64,000 bases of DNA from Ellagibacter isourolithinifaciens (GTDB lineage Bacteria; Actinomycetota; Coriobacteriia; Coriobacteriales; Eggerthellaceae): NCBI RefSeq assembly GCF_008831035.1, contig NZ_WAJR01000004.1, positions 1 through 64,000 of the forward strand, read 5' to 3'. The translations under genes were made by a program, and so were the position numbers. The notes beneath the pieces were generated by a model that worked only from the letters and a program-made list of their open reading frames with translations, was not told the DNA's origin and searched no databases. This document shows, in pieces, positions 32,615 through 41,938 of the stretch (position 1 is its first letter; each line of letters begins with the position of its first letter).

Positions 32615-35600
32615 CTACCTCAAGACGCCCAGGTTGAAGGCGCGCATGAGCACGGTCGCCGCGCGCTCGCGGGATGCGTTCTCGCCGGGGGCGAGGCGCT
32701 TGCCGGCGGGCTCGTCGTAGCCCTCGACGAGCCCCTTGTCGGCGGCCCACTTGAGGTAGGGGGCGGCCCATCCGCTCGCGTCGGCGCCGTCCACGAAGGC
32801 GGACAGGTCGCTGCCCGCGGCCTCGAGCTCGCCGGGCGCGGCGCCGAGGCGGCCGAGGATGGTGGCCAGCTGCTCGAAGGTCACGGGCTCGTCGGCGGCG
32901 AAGTCGAGCGCGCCGCCCGGGCGCTCGATGCCGGTGATGACACCTTTCTCGACGGCCCAGTTCGCGGCGGCGGTGTAGAACATGCCGTCCGCGGAGCCCG
33001 CGATGCCCGTGGTGTCCTTGGCGGCCGCGGGGTCGTACGCCGCGGCCTCGTCCGGGCAGGCGTTGCGCCAGAGGATCGTGACCAGCTCGCCGCGGGTGAG
33101 CGCGCTGCCCACGCCGAAGATCGTCGTGCCCTCGTAGCCCCTCATGAGGCCGCGGCCCGCGACGAAGTCCACGCCGGGCGCGTACCAGGAGTTGTAGTCC
33201 ACGTCGGTGAAACGCGGCGCAGGCGGGTAGAACACCTCGAGCGCGCCTTCGGCTCCTCCAATAATCTCGTACTTGCTGCCCCAGTTGTTCTCGTCCACCT
33301 TGATCTTGGCAATCGGGACGATTCGGTAGGCTCCTGCCTTGTTGCACGCCTCTTCAGCGCTCACCACGTTACCGTCGGCGTCGATCAGCTGGTAGCCATA
33401 GGCGTTCTCGAGCACCTCATCCGCCGAATCGCCGTCAGCGAAAGCGGAGTATACCTTGCCGTTGCGAACGAAATCGAGATAGGTCACTGCGATATCGGGA
33501 AGCGCATCGCCGATAGTGATCCTCGCGCTGCTGGGCTGAGGCTCAAGAGGTCGCTTAACGACGTTGCCGCCGATGACCACATTGGCGTCATCGGGCGTCG
33601 CAGGCTCGGACGTCCCGCCCACGGTGTCGGACAGATACGTCACGTCGATGCGCGCACGCCCTTCCCCGTTCGCTTTGAACGTCACGGTCGAGTTGCTATC
33701 CGAATCGGACTGGCCGACAACCGCGAGCACGTCGGAGTCGCTGCTTGTCCAGGTCCAGCTGAAGTTCGCCCCAGGGTTGTCCAGCGTCTTCATAAAGTCG
33801 ACAACCTCGCCGTAAACCCAGGTCGAGACGCAGGATGCCTCATCGAATCCCGCACGAGCCAACTGTCGCACGGAAAGCGGCGCGGAGCCCATGTAGTTTT
33901 TGGCCTCGATGGCGACGTCGTAGCCGCTCGTCTTGAACGCGCTTTCAGAGCTCGCCGCCTTCGAATAGCTGAGCGTTCCATCGTCGGCAACGCTCACGCT
34001 ATCGAGAACAGTCTCGGTAGTTGCCTTGCCGACCGCCACGATCTTCGCACCGTCAGGCACCTCGCCTTCCGCGAAGAAATCGTTCGCCGTCAGCGTGCCG
34101 GAGATCGGACCGTAGCCCTCACCGCGCCAAATCACCTGAATGGCCGGGTCAACGAAGGAAGCTGCGGAAAGCTGCGCCTTGGTGATCTTAGCGCGATCGA
34201 ACGTGACGCTCGGAGATTCAAGCGTGTACTTGTCGGCATCGGCGCCCGTCAAGGAAAGCTCGAGCGTCACGGTCTTGTCCGTTCCAGCGTCGACGTCGCC
34301 ATCGGCATAAGGACCAGGGGTCGCCACGATCGAGACGTCGTCATCGCCGCACTTCCCCGCGAAGCCGACAGCGCCGTCAAGGATACCTGCGCCCGTAGTG
34401 CCGTCGTAGACCTTCACGACGGTGATATCGGAGAAGTCAAGGTCGCTTAGCTGCTTGGGGCCGATCGTGAACGTCCAGCTCGAATCGGTGAGCGTGGCAG
34501 CATTGTAGCTGTCGCACTCCTGAACGTCGAGCTGCACGGTATAGGTGCCCGGATCGACCGCTTCGGTTACCGTGGCGCCGTTGCTAAGGTAGCTTACCGT
34601 CTGCGCTCCGTCACAGGAAAGCTTGCCTGCGAACTCGAAGCTTGCCTGCTTGGCACTTCCGTCGTAGGCAAGGTCACTCGGTGCCGCGAACGTGAAATCC
34701 GAGGGCGCAAGGGTGCGCCTCACAACGTCGATGTCGATGCTGCCGACCTGCGCCGCGTATTCCTCTGTTGCGAGGAAGTTGAAGATTACCTCGTAGCGGG
34801 CGGCCTTCGCGAAGGTGAAGCAATCGGCGGGATTGGTCGGAGTGAGATAGCAGCCGTTGGCTTCGCTCCAAGTGAGGCTCTTAGACCCTGCATAGCAAGA
34901 GACGGAACCTTGAAGGTTTTTGACAGGCGCGCCGTCCGCCTTGTAGCTGACCGCGAAGACGACCTCATCGCCGCAGGTGAAGGTCGCATCAGGCGATTCG
35001 ACGAAAAGTCCGGTGTCCGCGTCCACCGTGCCGGCCTTGATCTCGGTCGCGATGACAGGGGGCGCATAGGCCGCAGGCTCGATCGTGCCGGGGATGACCT
35101 TGGTCATACTGGCGCCGCCCGTCTGCAGCGTGACGGTCGCCGTGAAGCTGCCCGCTTCGCCGTCCTGGTTCGCGAAGGTTCCCGCCGTGGCAGCGCGCAC
35201 GTCGCTCACGGCAACCGAGCTGTTGTCTTCGGTGATGCCCTCGATCTTCCGGATTTCGCCCAACACCCAAGCGGCAAGGCTGCTTTCTTCGTTGGCATCG
35301 GTCATCGAGACGGTGAAGGAATCGGGCAAGCTGTCCACAAGTTCGCTCACCACAGGGGCGATGCGGATATGGGGGTACATCCGGTCAATCGGATAAGGAT
35401 AGCCCTCCACGTAGCGAGACGTCGTGAAGGCGTCTACCTGCACGAGGCCGCTACCCTGGTCCTCATAGAGCTTTTGGGCATTCGAGCTGGGAAGATTGAT
35501 GGTTTGGACGGGGTTTCTCATCGCAGAGTTATCGCCCCGCGAAACGGCGTCGAGCATCGCCTGCGGCGAGGTGAAGGTCATCGTGTAGCAGAAGGCAAAG

Positions 35601-37240
35601 GCGCTGTCTGCACTGACCTTCAGCGAGACGTCGCCCTCGAGCGTAAGCGAGGACACGTCGATGCCGAACTCCCCGTATTTGCCAGTCACCGTAACGGTTG
35701 CCGAGGTACCCTCGGGCGCATAAATCTTGAGGTTGCCGCTGCCGCCCGCTGAGCCCAGGTCGATGATGCACGGGCCCGTGCCGACGTTCTGGGAGGATTG
35801 GAATTTCACGTCGCCGTCAACGCACAGGTTGATATCGCTCTCGGAGTAGAGCAGTTTTTGATTGTACGCGGAGGTTACGACAAGGCCGTCATGCAGGAAG
35901 AGGGTACTCGTGGCCTTATCATAGGACGCGAGGCCGTCGCTAAGGATGTCGGCTTCATTTCGCTCGCTCACACGCACGCCGTCAAGCCAGATGTCGTAAT
36001 ACACGGTGTTGTCAACGAACGTCTCACCCGTAGGAATCGGATAGCCGTCGCTGTTCAGCACCCACTTGTTCAGGTTCGGTTCGGCATCCATGTTGTAGAG
36101 GTTCTCGTTGAGCGCAGCGAGGAGTTCCCCATCGCTCCCGCCACCGAGGTTGCCTTTACCCGTGAAGTGCGGGACATAAGAGCCCTCGCCTTCTGCGCCG
36201 ATGTCGTAAAGGCCCGAGCCATCCTCGGCATAACAGCCCTGCACAGCAACGTTCTTGCTATTCATACCTGCAAGGGTCGCCACATAGTTCCGGCTTCCAT
36301 ACTCTTTGATGCCGGAGATATCGCTTGTGGTGTAGCAGTTCTTCATCTTGCCGGGAGCCTCACCAGCAATGCCGCCGATGCGGCTACCGCCATGAAGGTA
36401 CCCCAGGTTCGCGCAGTTGTAGAATTCGGAGCTGTCCGCCATAGCAGCGATGCCGCCGCTTTGGACGACCGAGGGTTTGGCATTATCGATGTTCATCTCG
36501 TTCCAGCAGTTCTTGAAGGTAGCGCCATTCGCGCGTCCCGCGATGCCAGCGAGCGCACCCGAACCCTGAATGGACCCTGAGACATGCACGACGTTGAAAC
36601 TGTCGCCGCCATAGGACCAGCCAACGATACCGCCAGTGAGATAACAGTTATTTGTAACGGCGATATTGTTCTCACCAGCGCAGTTAGTAAAAGACGTCCT
36701 ACTGCTTTGTCCTACGAATACACCGATATAACCTTTGTAACTCTGCGGCGCTTGAGATGAGGTGACGTAGCTATTCTTAATGGTAAGGTCCCGAATGTAC
36801 CCGCTACCTGTAATCCTGCTGATCAAGCCAACCTTCTCTTCGTTGCACTTGATATACATTCCCGAAATCGAATGGCCGTTGCCGTCGATGTGCCAGCTAG
36901 CCACGCCCATCGGGAGCCATTCGTTGGGCTGAGATGTTGTCGTGGCCCCCCGCTTCGTGAACGCGCCGCTCTTGTCGAACGTGCCGTCGTTCAAGACGAT
37001 GTCGTTCGTGAGCTTCACGTAGCAGCTGCCGAGCTCCGCCGCACGAGAGTTATCCGCCAGCAGCTTGAGCTCCGCGCCCGTAGATATGAGGTACGGATCG
37101 TCCTCGCTCTTTCCGCCGCCCGTAAGGCTCGAGGCGGTGCTACCATCCCAAACGTCCGGGGTCGCCGCATGGGCAACCGCCGGCAGCAGCGCGATACAAA
37201 GTATCGATGCAAGGAGCATGATCAGGGTTTTCTTCTTCAT
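32615..37240 (-). CDS. Large secreted S-layer-homology (SLH) surface protein
   Basis: A 1,541-residue exported protein. Residues 1-26 are a Sec signal peptide (KKKTLIMLLASILCIALLPA then AHA/A). The N-terminal third has GLUG/right-handed-repeat-like segments (NGHSISGMYIKCNEEKVGLI, GGIVGWSYGGDS, GGIAAMADSSEFYNCANLGY). The middle contains Ig-like or MBG/YDG-type modules, including VVKVYDGTTGAGILDGAVGF. The last about 200 residues hold three SLH domains (RFTDVDYNSWYAPGVDFV, GMFYTAAANWAVEKGVI, AAPYLKWAADKGLVEGY), which should bind a pyruvylated or similar cell-wall polymer. It probably serves as an adhesin or surface-layer component. ATG at 37240 follows GAGAAAGG. Confidence 0.9.
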   Translation of the reverse strand: MKKKTLIMLLASILCIALLPAVAHAATPDVWDGSTASSLTGGGKSEDDPYLISTGAELKLLADNSRAAELGSCYVKLTNDIVLNDGTFDKSGAFTKRGATTTSQPNEWLPMGVASWHIDGNGHSISGMYIKCNEEKVGLISRITGSGYIRDLTIKNSYVTSSQAPQSYKGYIGVFVGQSSRTSFTNCAGENNIAVTNNCYLTGGIVGWSYGGDSFNVVHVSGSIQGSGALAGIAGRANGATFKNCWNEMNIDNAKPSVVQSGGIAAMADSSEFYNCANLGYLHGGSRIGGIAGEAPGKMKNCYTTSDISGIKEYGSRNYVATLAGMNSKNVAVQGCYAEDGSGLYDIGAEGEGSYVPHFTGKGNLGGGSDGELLAALNENLYNMDAEPNLNKWVLNSDGYPIPTGETFVDNTVYYDIWLDGVRVSERNEADILSDGLASYDKATSTLFLHDGLVVTSAYNQKLLYSESDINLCVDGDVKFQSSQNVGTGPCIIDLGSAGGSGNLKIYAPEGTSATVTVTGKYGEFGIDVSSLTLEGDVSLKVSADSAFAFCYTMTFTSPQAMLDAVSRGDNSAMRNPVQTINLPSSNAQKLYEDQGSGLVQVDAFTTSRYVEGYPYPIDRMYPHIRIAPVVSELVDSLPDSFTVSMTDANEESSLAAWVLGEIRKIEGITEDNSSVAVSDVRAATAGTFANQDGEAGSFTATVTLQTGGASMTKVIPGTIEPAAYAPPVIATEIKAGTVDADTGLFVESPDATFTCGDEVVFAVSYKADGAPVKNLQGSVSCYAGSKSLTWSEANGCYLTPTNPADCFTFAKAARYEVIFNFLATEEYAAQVGSIDIDVVRRTLAPSDFTFAAPSDLAYDGSAKQASFEFAGKLSCDGAQTVSYLSNGATVTEAVDPGTYTVQLDVQECDSYNAATLTDSSWTFTIGPKQLSDLDFSDITVVKVYDGTTGAGILDGAVGFAGKCGDDDVSIVATPGPYADGDVDAGTDKTVTLELSLTGADADKYTLESPSVTFDRAKITKAQLSAASFVDPAIQVIWRGEGYGPISGTLTANDFFAEGEVPDGAKIVAVGKATTETVLDSVSVADDGTLSYSKAASSESAFKTSGYDVAIEAKNYMGSAPLSVRQLARAGFDEASCVSTWVYGEVVDFMKTLDNPGANFSWTWTSSDSDVLAVVGQSDSDSNSTVTFKANGEGRARIDVTYLSDTVGGTSEPATPDDANVVIGGNVVKRPLEPQPSSARITIGDALPDIAVTYLDFVRNGKVYSAFADGDSADEVLENAYGYQLIDADGNVVSAEEACNKAGAYRIVPIAKIKVDENNWGSKYEIIGGAEGALEVFYPPAPRFTDVDYNSWYAPGVDFVAGRGLMRGYEGTTIFGVGSALTRGELVTILWRNACPDEAAAYDPAAAKDTTGIAGSADGMFYTAAANWAVEKGVITGIERPGGALDFAADEPVTFEQLATILGRLGAAPGELEAAGSDLSAFVDGADASGWAAPYLKWAADKGLVEGYDEPAGKRLAPGENASRERAATVLMRAFNLGVLR

Positions 37241-37312
37241 GGGCAAACCTTTCTCATGAATGACGAACGTGGTCATGTCTGACGATCTTGCCGAGCTGCC
37301 CTCGGCGGGGCG

Positions 37313-38008
37313 TTACTCGGTTTCGGCTATAAGCGCTTCGAACCCCGCTTCAGCCTGCTGGATAGTTTTCTGGATGATGCCTTCCGCCATCGAGTGCAAA
37401 TCCATGCGGAGAATCGCTTCGATGATACATTCGCGCTTCGCCTGGGGCACGTCGTAGAGTTTGAGCGAGCAGTCGAGGAAGCGCCGAATCTTGGCTTCCA
37501 CCGTGAAATACGGGTCGCACGGCACGGACATGAAACCGCGCATGATGCTCCCGGACGCGATTTCCATCTCGAAGAAGTCCTTCGGCTGCGCGTCAGGCAG
37601 ATAGTCCGCGAAGATGACCTGTAGCCTCTTTGACGTGGTGCGATAGAGATAATCCGCCGTCGTCGGCAGCGTATACGCCATGACATAGAGCTCGCGCAAG
37701 GGCTCGGTCAGCTCCGCGATATGCAGCTGCAACGCCGTCTCCACCGCGTACAGGAATATCGGTTCTTGTCCGTTGTTGTGCTGTTCGGCCAGGTCAAACT
37801 GCCCGCCGAACATGCGGCGCACCAATTCGAGAAGAAGCGCTTCTTTACTGGGGAAGACATGGAAAAAAGAACTCTGCCTGATTCCCGCCGCCACTGCGAT
37901 CTCGGCGGTCGTGGTCTTGGCGTAGCCTTTCTCCAGAAAGAGCGCCACTGCCGCGCGCAGCACCTTCTGCTGAGTCAAAAGGCCGCTGGCCTGTTTCCCC
38001 CTCGCCAC
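37313..38008 (-). CDS. TetR/AcrR family transcriptional regulator
   Basis: A 231-residue repressor-type protein. The N-terminal helix-turn-helix is VLRAAVALFLEKGYAKTTTAEIAVAAGIRQSSFFHVF, followed by SKEALLLELV and a helical ligand domain without recognisable family. GTG at 38008 is preceded by AAGGAGGTGAT, a full match to the anti-Shine-Dalgarno complement. The gene ends 72 bases before the SLH surface protein in the same direction, so it may control and be co-transcribed with that gene; this is inference. Confidence 0.92.
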   Translation of the reverse strand: MARGKQASGLLTQQKVLRAAVALFLEKGYAKTTTAEIAVAAGIRQSSFFHVFPSKEALLLELVRRMFGGQFDLAEQHNNGQEPIFLYAVETALQLHIAELTEPLRELYVMAYTLPTTADYLYRTTSKRLQVIFADYLPDAQPKDFFEMEIASGSIMRGFMSVPCDPYFTVEAKIRRFLDCSLKLYDVPQAKRECIIEAILRMDLHSMAEGIIQKTIQQAEAGFEALIAETE

Positions 38009-38326
38009 GTCATCACCTCCTTATCGTGAGGTTCCTTGTCGGGAGTCCTCGTGTTTGGAGTCCGCTTGCGATTACAATCCCTATTTTGCATTGTTTTACG
38101 GGGGACCGCAAGAGAAAACTTCGGGAAATGACCATGCGCAAAGATTGTTTTTCGAAATGCGCTGCGATGGGCGGGGCGCGGGCGGGGTCTTCGCGAAAAG
38201 ACGCTTATCGGCATCGCGGGAAAGAAGAAGGACGCCGCCGCGGACGCCCCGGCTATCGCTTTGAACCCTGAACGACTACGAGCACACGGAACTCGACGCC
38301 AAGCCATGAGTGGCGGGCCCCCTGAT
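38009..38326. other. Intergenic region between rnr and the TetR gene
   Basis: About 320 bases. AT-richer sequence at 38060-38110 probably contains the promoter of the TetR-SLH unit (minus strand). A short plus-strand frame rich in Arg and Gly at about 38134-38271 has no start signal or likeness to a known protein and is not called as a gene. Confidence 0.4.
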
Positions 38327-40624
38327 TTATCGCCTTGAGCTCTGCGCGAGCCGCAGGTCGATCAGGGGAACACGGGGATCGACCGCGAAGAGGACCACGG
38401 CTATGCGCTGCCCGAGCCGATAGCGCGCGCCCGTTTCCTCGCCCGTGAGCGTATAGCGCGCCGCGTCGAAGCTAAAATAGTCGTCGCCAAGTGTGCGAAC
38501 AGGAATAAAGCCTTCAGCGGTTTTATCGAGCCGCGCGTACAGGCCGCCCTGCGAAACGCCCGATACGATGGCGGAAAACGACTGCCCCACGAACCGCTGC
38601 AGGTACTCCGCCAACTTGAGCTCCTCGGACTCGCGCTGCGCGTCGTCCGCCTCGCGCTCCATCCCCGACGAGTGCTCGCAGATCCAGCCGAGGTTCGTCG
38701 TCATCTGGTCGAACTTCTCGGGGCGCCCGAAGAGCTCGGCTTTCAGCATGCGGTGCACCATAAGGTCGGGATAGCGCCTGATGGGACTTGTGAAGTGGCA
38801 GTACGTCGCACTCGCGAGGCCATAGTGGCCGCAGTTCTTCTCGCGGTATACCGCGCGTTTCATCGATCGCAGCACAAGAGACGAGACGAGCTCGCCCTCG
38901 GCGCGCCCGCGCGATGCAGAAACCGCCTGCTGGAGCGCATGCTGGCTTCCCGTGAAAAATCCCACGGGATCGATCTTCCCGAACCAGGGGAACTCCTCGA
39001 AGATGGGAACGAGCTGCGCAAGCCCCTCTAGGTCGGGTGCCTCATGAACGCGGTAGACGCAGGGAAACTTCGCTCGGGAAAGATGCTCGGCGACGACCTC
39101 GTTTGCCCAGATCATCATCTCCTCGACAAGCGATGTCGCAGCGTTCTTCCGGCGAAGTTCCACGCCCTGCGGCCTTCCCGCCTCGTCGAGCTTGACGCGC
39201 GCCTCGGGCTGGTCGAAGTCGATGCCGCCCTTGCGCTCGCGCTGCGCATGTCGAAGCGAGGCGAGGCGCGACAGTTGGAGAAGACGCTTTCGAAGGGAAG
39301 TCTCCCGTTGTTCCTGAGAATGCGGGGCATACTCCGTGCTCAGACAGTCCTGAGCTCGCGCGAACGTGCCAGAGGGCACGTTCGGCTCGTGCGGAACTGC
39401 GCGCGGAGCACGCCCCGCATTCTCAGGAACCGTTGCGCGATAAAGCCCTTCGACAGCGACGGGCTGGTCTTCAATCCCCGAATGAGGGCGGGAAGCGTGC
39501 TCCGCGCGCAGTTCCGCACGACGAGAACAGCCCAGTGGGCTGTTCTCCAAAGCAGGACTGTCTGAGCACGGAGCATGCTTCCCGCCCTCAGGTGCCGCAG
39601 GTTCGCCTTCCCCTTCGAGCATTTCGAGCGCCTCGCCGTAAGTAAGGCGCGCGTTCGAGCAGATGAGGGCAGGGTAAATCTCATAGCGCGCAAGCTGCGC
39701 CCGTTCGTTGACATACAAATCGACCGTCATGGAGCGGCGAACCTCGCCCGGGGCGAGCGAGCACAGCCCGCACGAGAGCTCCTCGGGAATCATCGGGATC
39801 ACCCGATCGACCAAATACACGCTCGTGGCGCGGCGCCGCGCCGCTAAGTCGAGCGCGCTCCCCCATTCCACGTAATGCGAGACGTCGGCGATGTGCACGC
39901 CGATGCGCCAGAGCAAACGGCCCTGGCCTTCCACCTGCTCGATGGAGAGCGCGTCGTCAAAATCCCGTGCATCATCAGGGTCGATAGTGAAAACGAAACG
40001 CTCGCGCAAGTCGCGATAGCCCGACGCGAGCGCCCCGACCTCATCAATCGAGGCACCGTGCGCCTCCGCGAGCGCAGCGTCGGAGAACGCAGTCTCAAAC
40101 TTATGGCGGGCTACGACGGCATCCACCCCCTCGTCGAGCCCATCGACATGCTCGAGCACTTCCTCGATATGCCCCGTTGCCGCGGAATTGCGGGAGGGAA
40201 ACTGCGCGATGCGGACGCGGACGATCGCGCCGTCTTCCACATCGGGCGCTTCGGAGAGCTGGGTGAAGATGTCGTAGGGAATATGCGGGTCGAGCGGCAC
40301 GACGACGCCGAACGGCTCGGCCGCCTCGAACCTGCCGACAACGACCTCATGGGCGCGCTCGATCACCGAGACAACGCGCGCGGCGGGCTTATGGCCGTAC
40401 CGTCCGCCGCCAAAGCCTTCATGCGAGCGGCCCTTCGAGGCATTCGCAGGCAGCGGGGCAACCTCGACCAGATCGCCGTCGAAGGCGCCGCCGAGCTTAG
40501 CGTGAGGAACGAAGAACTCTCCTTCTGACGTGCGAACGAAGCCGTAGCCCTCAGGATTCAATTGCATGATGCCACGCGGGCGCGAGCGAGCGACCCGTCG
40601 CGTGTGGTTCTTGGAACGGGGCAT
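38327..40624 (-). CDS. rnr: Ribonuclease R (RNB/VacB family) with two palindromic elements in the reading frame
   Basis: A 3'-5' exoribonuclease that degrades structured RNA. 765 residues: N-terminal cold-shock-like region (IMQLNPEGYGFVRTSEGEFF), RNB catalytic motif DPDDARDFDDALSIEQV (about 205-225, metal-binding Asp), IPMIPEELSCGLCSLAPGEVR, FTSPIRRYPDLMVHR, and a C-terminal S1 domain (SFSAIVSGVSQGGLYARL). Residues about 345-437 form an unusual low-homology insert in the RNB domain, between LTYGEALEMLEG and RKRLLQLSRLASLR; this insert is encoded mostly by two inverted copies of a palindromic repeat. The frame stays open, so the enzyme is probably still made. No other rnr is visible in this window. 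Confidence 0.9.
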   Translation of the reverse strand: MPRSKNHTRRVARSRPRGIMQLNPEGYGFVRTSEGEFFVPHAKLGGAFDGDLVEVAPLPANASKGRSHEGFGGGRYGHKPAARVVSVIERAHEVVVGRFEAAEPFGVVVPLDPHIPYDIFTQLSEAPDVEDGAIVRVRIAQFPSRNSAATGHIEEVLEHVDGLDEGVDAVVARHKFETAFSDAALAEAHGASIDEVGALASGYRDLRERFVFTIDPDDARDFDDALSIEQVEGQGRLLWRIGVHIADVSHYVEWGSALDLAARRRATSVYLVDRVIPMIPEELSCGLCSLAPGEVRRSMTVDLYVNERAQLARYEIYPALICSNARLTYGEALEMLEGEGEPAAPEGGKHAPCSDSPALENSPLGCSRRAELRAEHASRPHSGIEDQPVAVEGLYRATVPENAGRAPRAVPHEPNVPSGTFARAQDCLSTEYAPHSQEQRETSLRKRLLQLSRLASLRHAQRERKGGIDFDQPEARVKLDEAGRPQGVELRRKNAATSLVEEMMIWANEVVAEHLSRAKFPCVYRVHEAPDLEGLAQLVPIFEEFPWFGKIDPVGFFTGSQHALQQAVSASRGRAEGELVSSLVLRSMKRAVYREKNCGHYGLASATYCHFTSPIRRYPDLMVHRMLKAELFGRPEKFDQMTTNLGWICEHSSGMEREADDAQRESEELKLAEYLQRFVGQSFSAIVSGVSQGGLYARLDKTAEGFIPVRTLGDDYFSFDAARYTLTGEETGARYRLGQRIAVVLFAVDPRVPLIDLRLAQSSRR
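39315..39425 (-). repeat. Palindromic element, copy A (inside rnr)
   Basis: A 111-bp unit bounded by TGAG...CTCA. Element sense is the minus strand. The outer stem is a perfect 18-bp repeat when flanks are included (39311-39328 with 39412-39429). The inner hairpin is CGAACGTGCC/GGCACGTTCG (39361-39384). Core blocks at 39332-39352 and 39387-39413 are identical to those in copy B. A 6-bp direct repeat CCGTTG flanks the larger 119-bp palindrome (39305-39310 and 39430-39435), resembling a target-site duplication. Confidence 0.85.
39483..39590 (+). repeat. Palindromic element, copy B (inside rnr)
   Basis: A 108-bp unit bounded by TGAG...CTCA, oriented opposite to copy A. Core blocks 39495-39521 and 39553-39573 match copy A exactly (27 and 21 bases). 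The outer stem (TGAGGGCGGGAAGC and complement) and inner hairpin (GAGAACAGCCCA and complement, 39523-39547) differ in sequence from copy A yet stay paired. Both copies have wobble G-T pairs next to the core that are allowed only on the same element strand. Confidence 0.85.
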
Positions 40625-40630
40625 GCGCCT

Positions 40631-41914
40631 CTAGGCTTTCTCCTTGTTTTGCGCGGTCTCGACGGCAAGAACGAGCTGCGGGTCGGTGCCGCCTTCGCTT
40701 GAGGAGATGGCGATGTCGGGAATCACACCGACACCATCGATGTCGTGGCCGAGCGGGCTTTTGTAGTAGCCGGCGGTGTAGCGAATCGCCCCGCCGAAGG
40801 AGAGTTCGTGGACAACCTGCACAGAGCCCTTGCCGATCGTGGTCTCGCCGACAATGGTGGCGCGCTGGTTATCCTGAAGCGCAGCGGCGAGCACCTCGGC
40901 AGCGCCTGAGGTATAGCCGTTCGTGAGTACGACGAGGGGCAGGTCAGTAACCGTCTTTCCAGAAGCCGACTTCGGGGAGGTGCCCGTGGAAGTCTGCACC
41001 TCGACGATGACGCCTGTCTTGATAAAGAGGTTCGCCACGTCGACCGCTTGCGTAAGATAGCCGCCCGGATTGTCGCGCAAATCCACGACGAACGACGTCG
41101 CTCCCTGGTCGATCAGATCGGCAAGCGCTGCGGAGACATTGTCGGCAGTGTCCTGCGTGATCTGGCGCACCCTGATGTAGCCGACCGTGCCGTCAAGCGA
41201 GTAGGTGACATTTTGCTCCTTGTACGAAGAGCACGTGAGCGCGGTGGTGTAGGAGGTGCCCGTCTCGGCGCCGACCGAGGAGGGACGCATCCACGTGACC
41301 ACGACCGTCTCGCCCGCGTTGCGAGAAAGGCCGCTGATGGCCTCGGTGACCGACCAGTCATGCGAGGTGTCGCCGTCGATGCCGATGAGCACGTCGCCCT
41401 GCTGGACGCCGGCAGCTTCGGCAGCGGAGCCCGAGAACACATCGGAAACGAGGGCGCGACCGTTGTAGTCCGAGAACAGGACGCCGACGCCGTTGTAGGC
41501 ACCGTCGGAGCTGTCCTTCACGAAGGACGCATAGCGCGAGGGGTCAAGATACTCGAAGTATTTGTCGTCGCATGCGTTCGAGAAGCCCTTGAAGACCTCC
41601 TTGGTCGCCTCGTCGAGGTCGTAGCCGTTGAGGTCGCTCTTCGCGAGGACGTCCTCGACTTCGCTCAAGCGGGCGGAGATAGAGTCATACGGGGACTTCT
41701 TCACATCTGTCGACTGGGTGCCAGCTTTCTGAACGCCGGGGATGGAGAACCCGAGCGAGACAAGGAACTGGTCCTGGCTGCGCAGGGCGAACCCGGCGAC
41801 GAAGGCCACGGCAATTGCCACGACGAAGCACAGCAGGCGCAGGATGCGCTTGTTCCGTCTGTGCTCGCGCTCGGCCATCGCCGCGCGCTGCTTGGTATCA
41901 CCGTGCTTCGCCAT
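40631..41914 (-). CDS. S41 family carboxyl-terminal processing protease
   Basis: A 427-residue exported protease. Basic N-terminus and one membrane anchor (about 26-44, LLCFVVAIAVAFVAGFAL), a PDZ domain (GVGVLFSDYNG to AAGVQQGDVLIGIDG), and a C-terminal peptidase domain with the catalytic Ser in NGYTSGAAEVLAAAL and the general-base Lys in TTIGKGSVQ. It should cleave envelope proteins near their C-termini. It lies six bases upstream of rnr and 24 bases after ftsX, so ftsE-ftsX-S41 protease-rnr look like one operon. Confidence 0.93.
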   Translation of the reverse strand: MAKHGDTKQRAAMAEREHRRNKRILRLLCFVVAIAVAFVAGFALRSQDQFLVSLGFSIPGVQKAGTQSTDVKKSPYDSISARLSEVEDVLAKSDLNGYDLDEATKEVFKGFSNACDDKYFEYLDPSRYASFVKDSSDGAYNGVGVLFSDYNGRALVSDVFSGSAAEAAGVQQGDVLIGIDGDTSHDWSVTEAISGLSRNAGETVVVTWMRPSSVGAETGTSYTTALTCSSYKEQNVTYSLDGTVGYIRVRQITQDTADNVSAALADLIDQGATSFVVDLRDNPGGYLTQAVDVANLFIKTGVIVEVQTSTGTSPKSASGKTVTDLPLVVLTNGYTSGAAEVLAAALQDNQRATIVGETTIGKGSVQVVHELSFGGAIRYTAGYYKSPLGHDIDGVGVIPDIAISSSEGGTDPQLVLAVETAQNKEKA

Positions 41915-41938
41915 GGGAATCTATCTCGTTTGCGCTTT

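Noticed and set aside
38327-40624. rnr as a pseudogene because of the insert
   Set aside because: The frame is open across both elements, and all catalytic motifs and the S1 domain are present on both sides, so loss of function is not supported.
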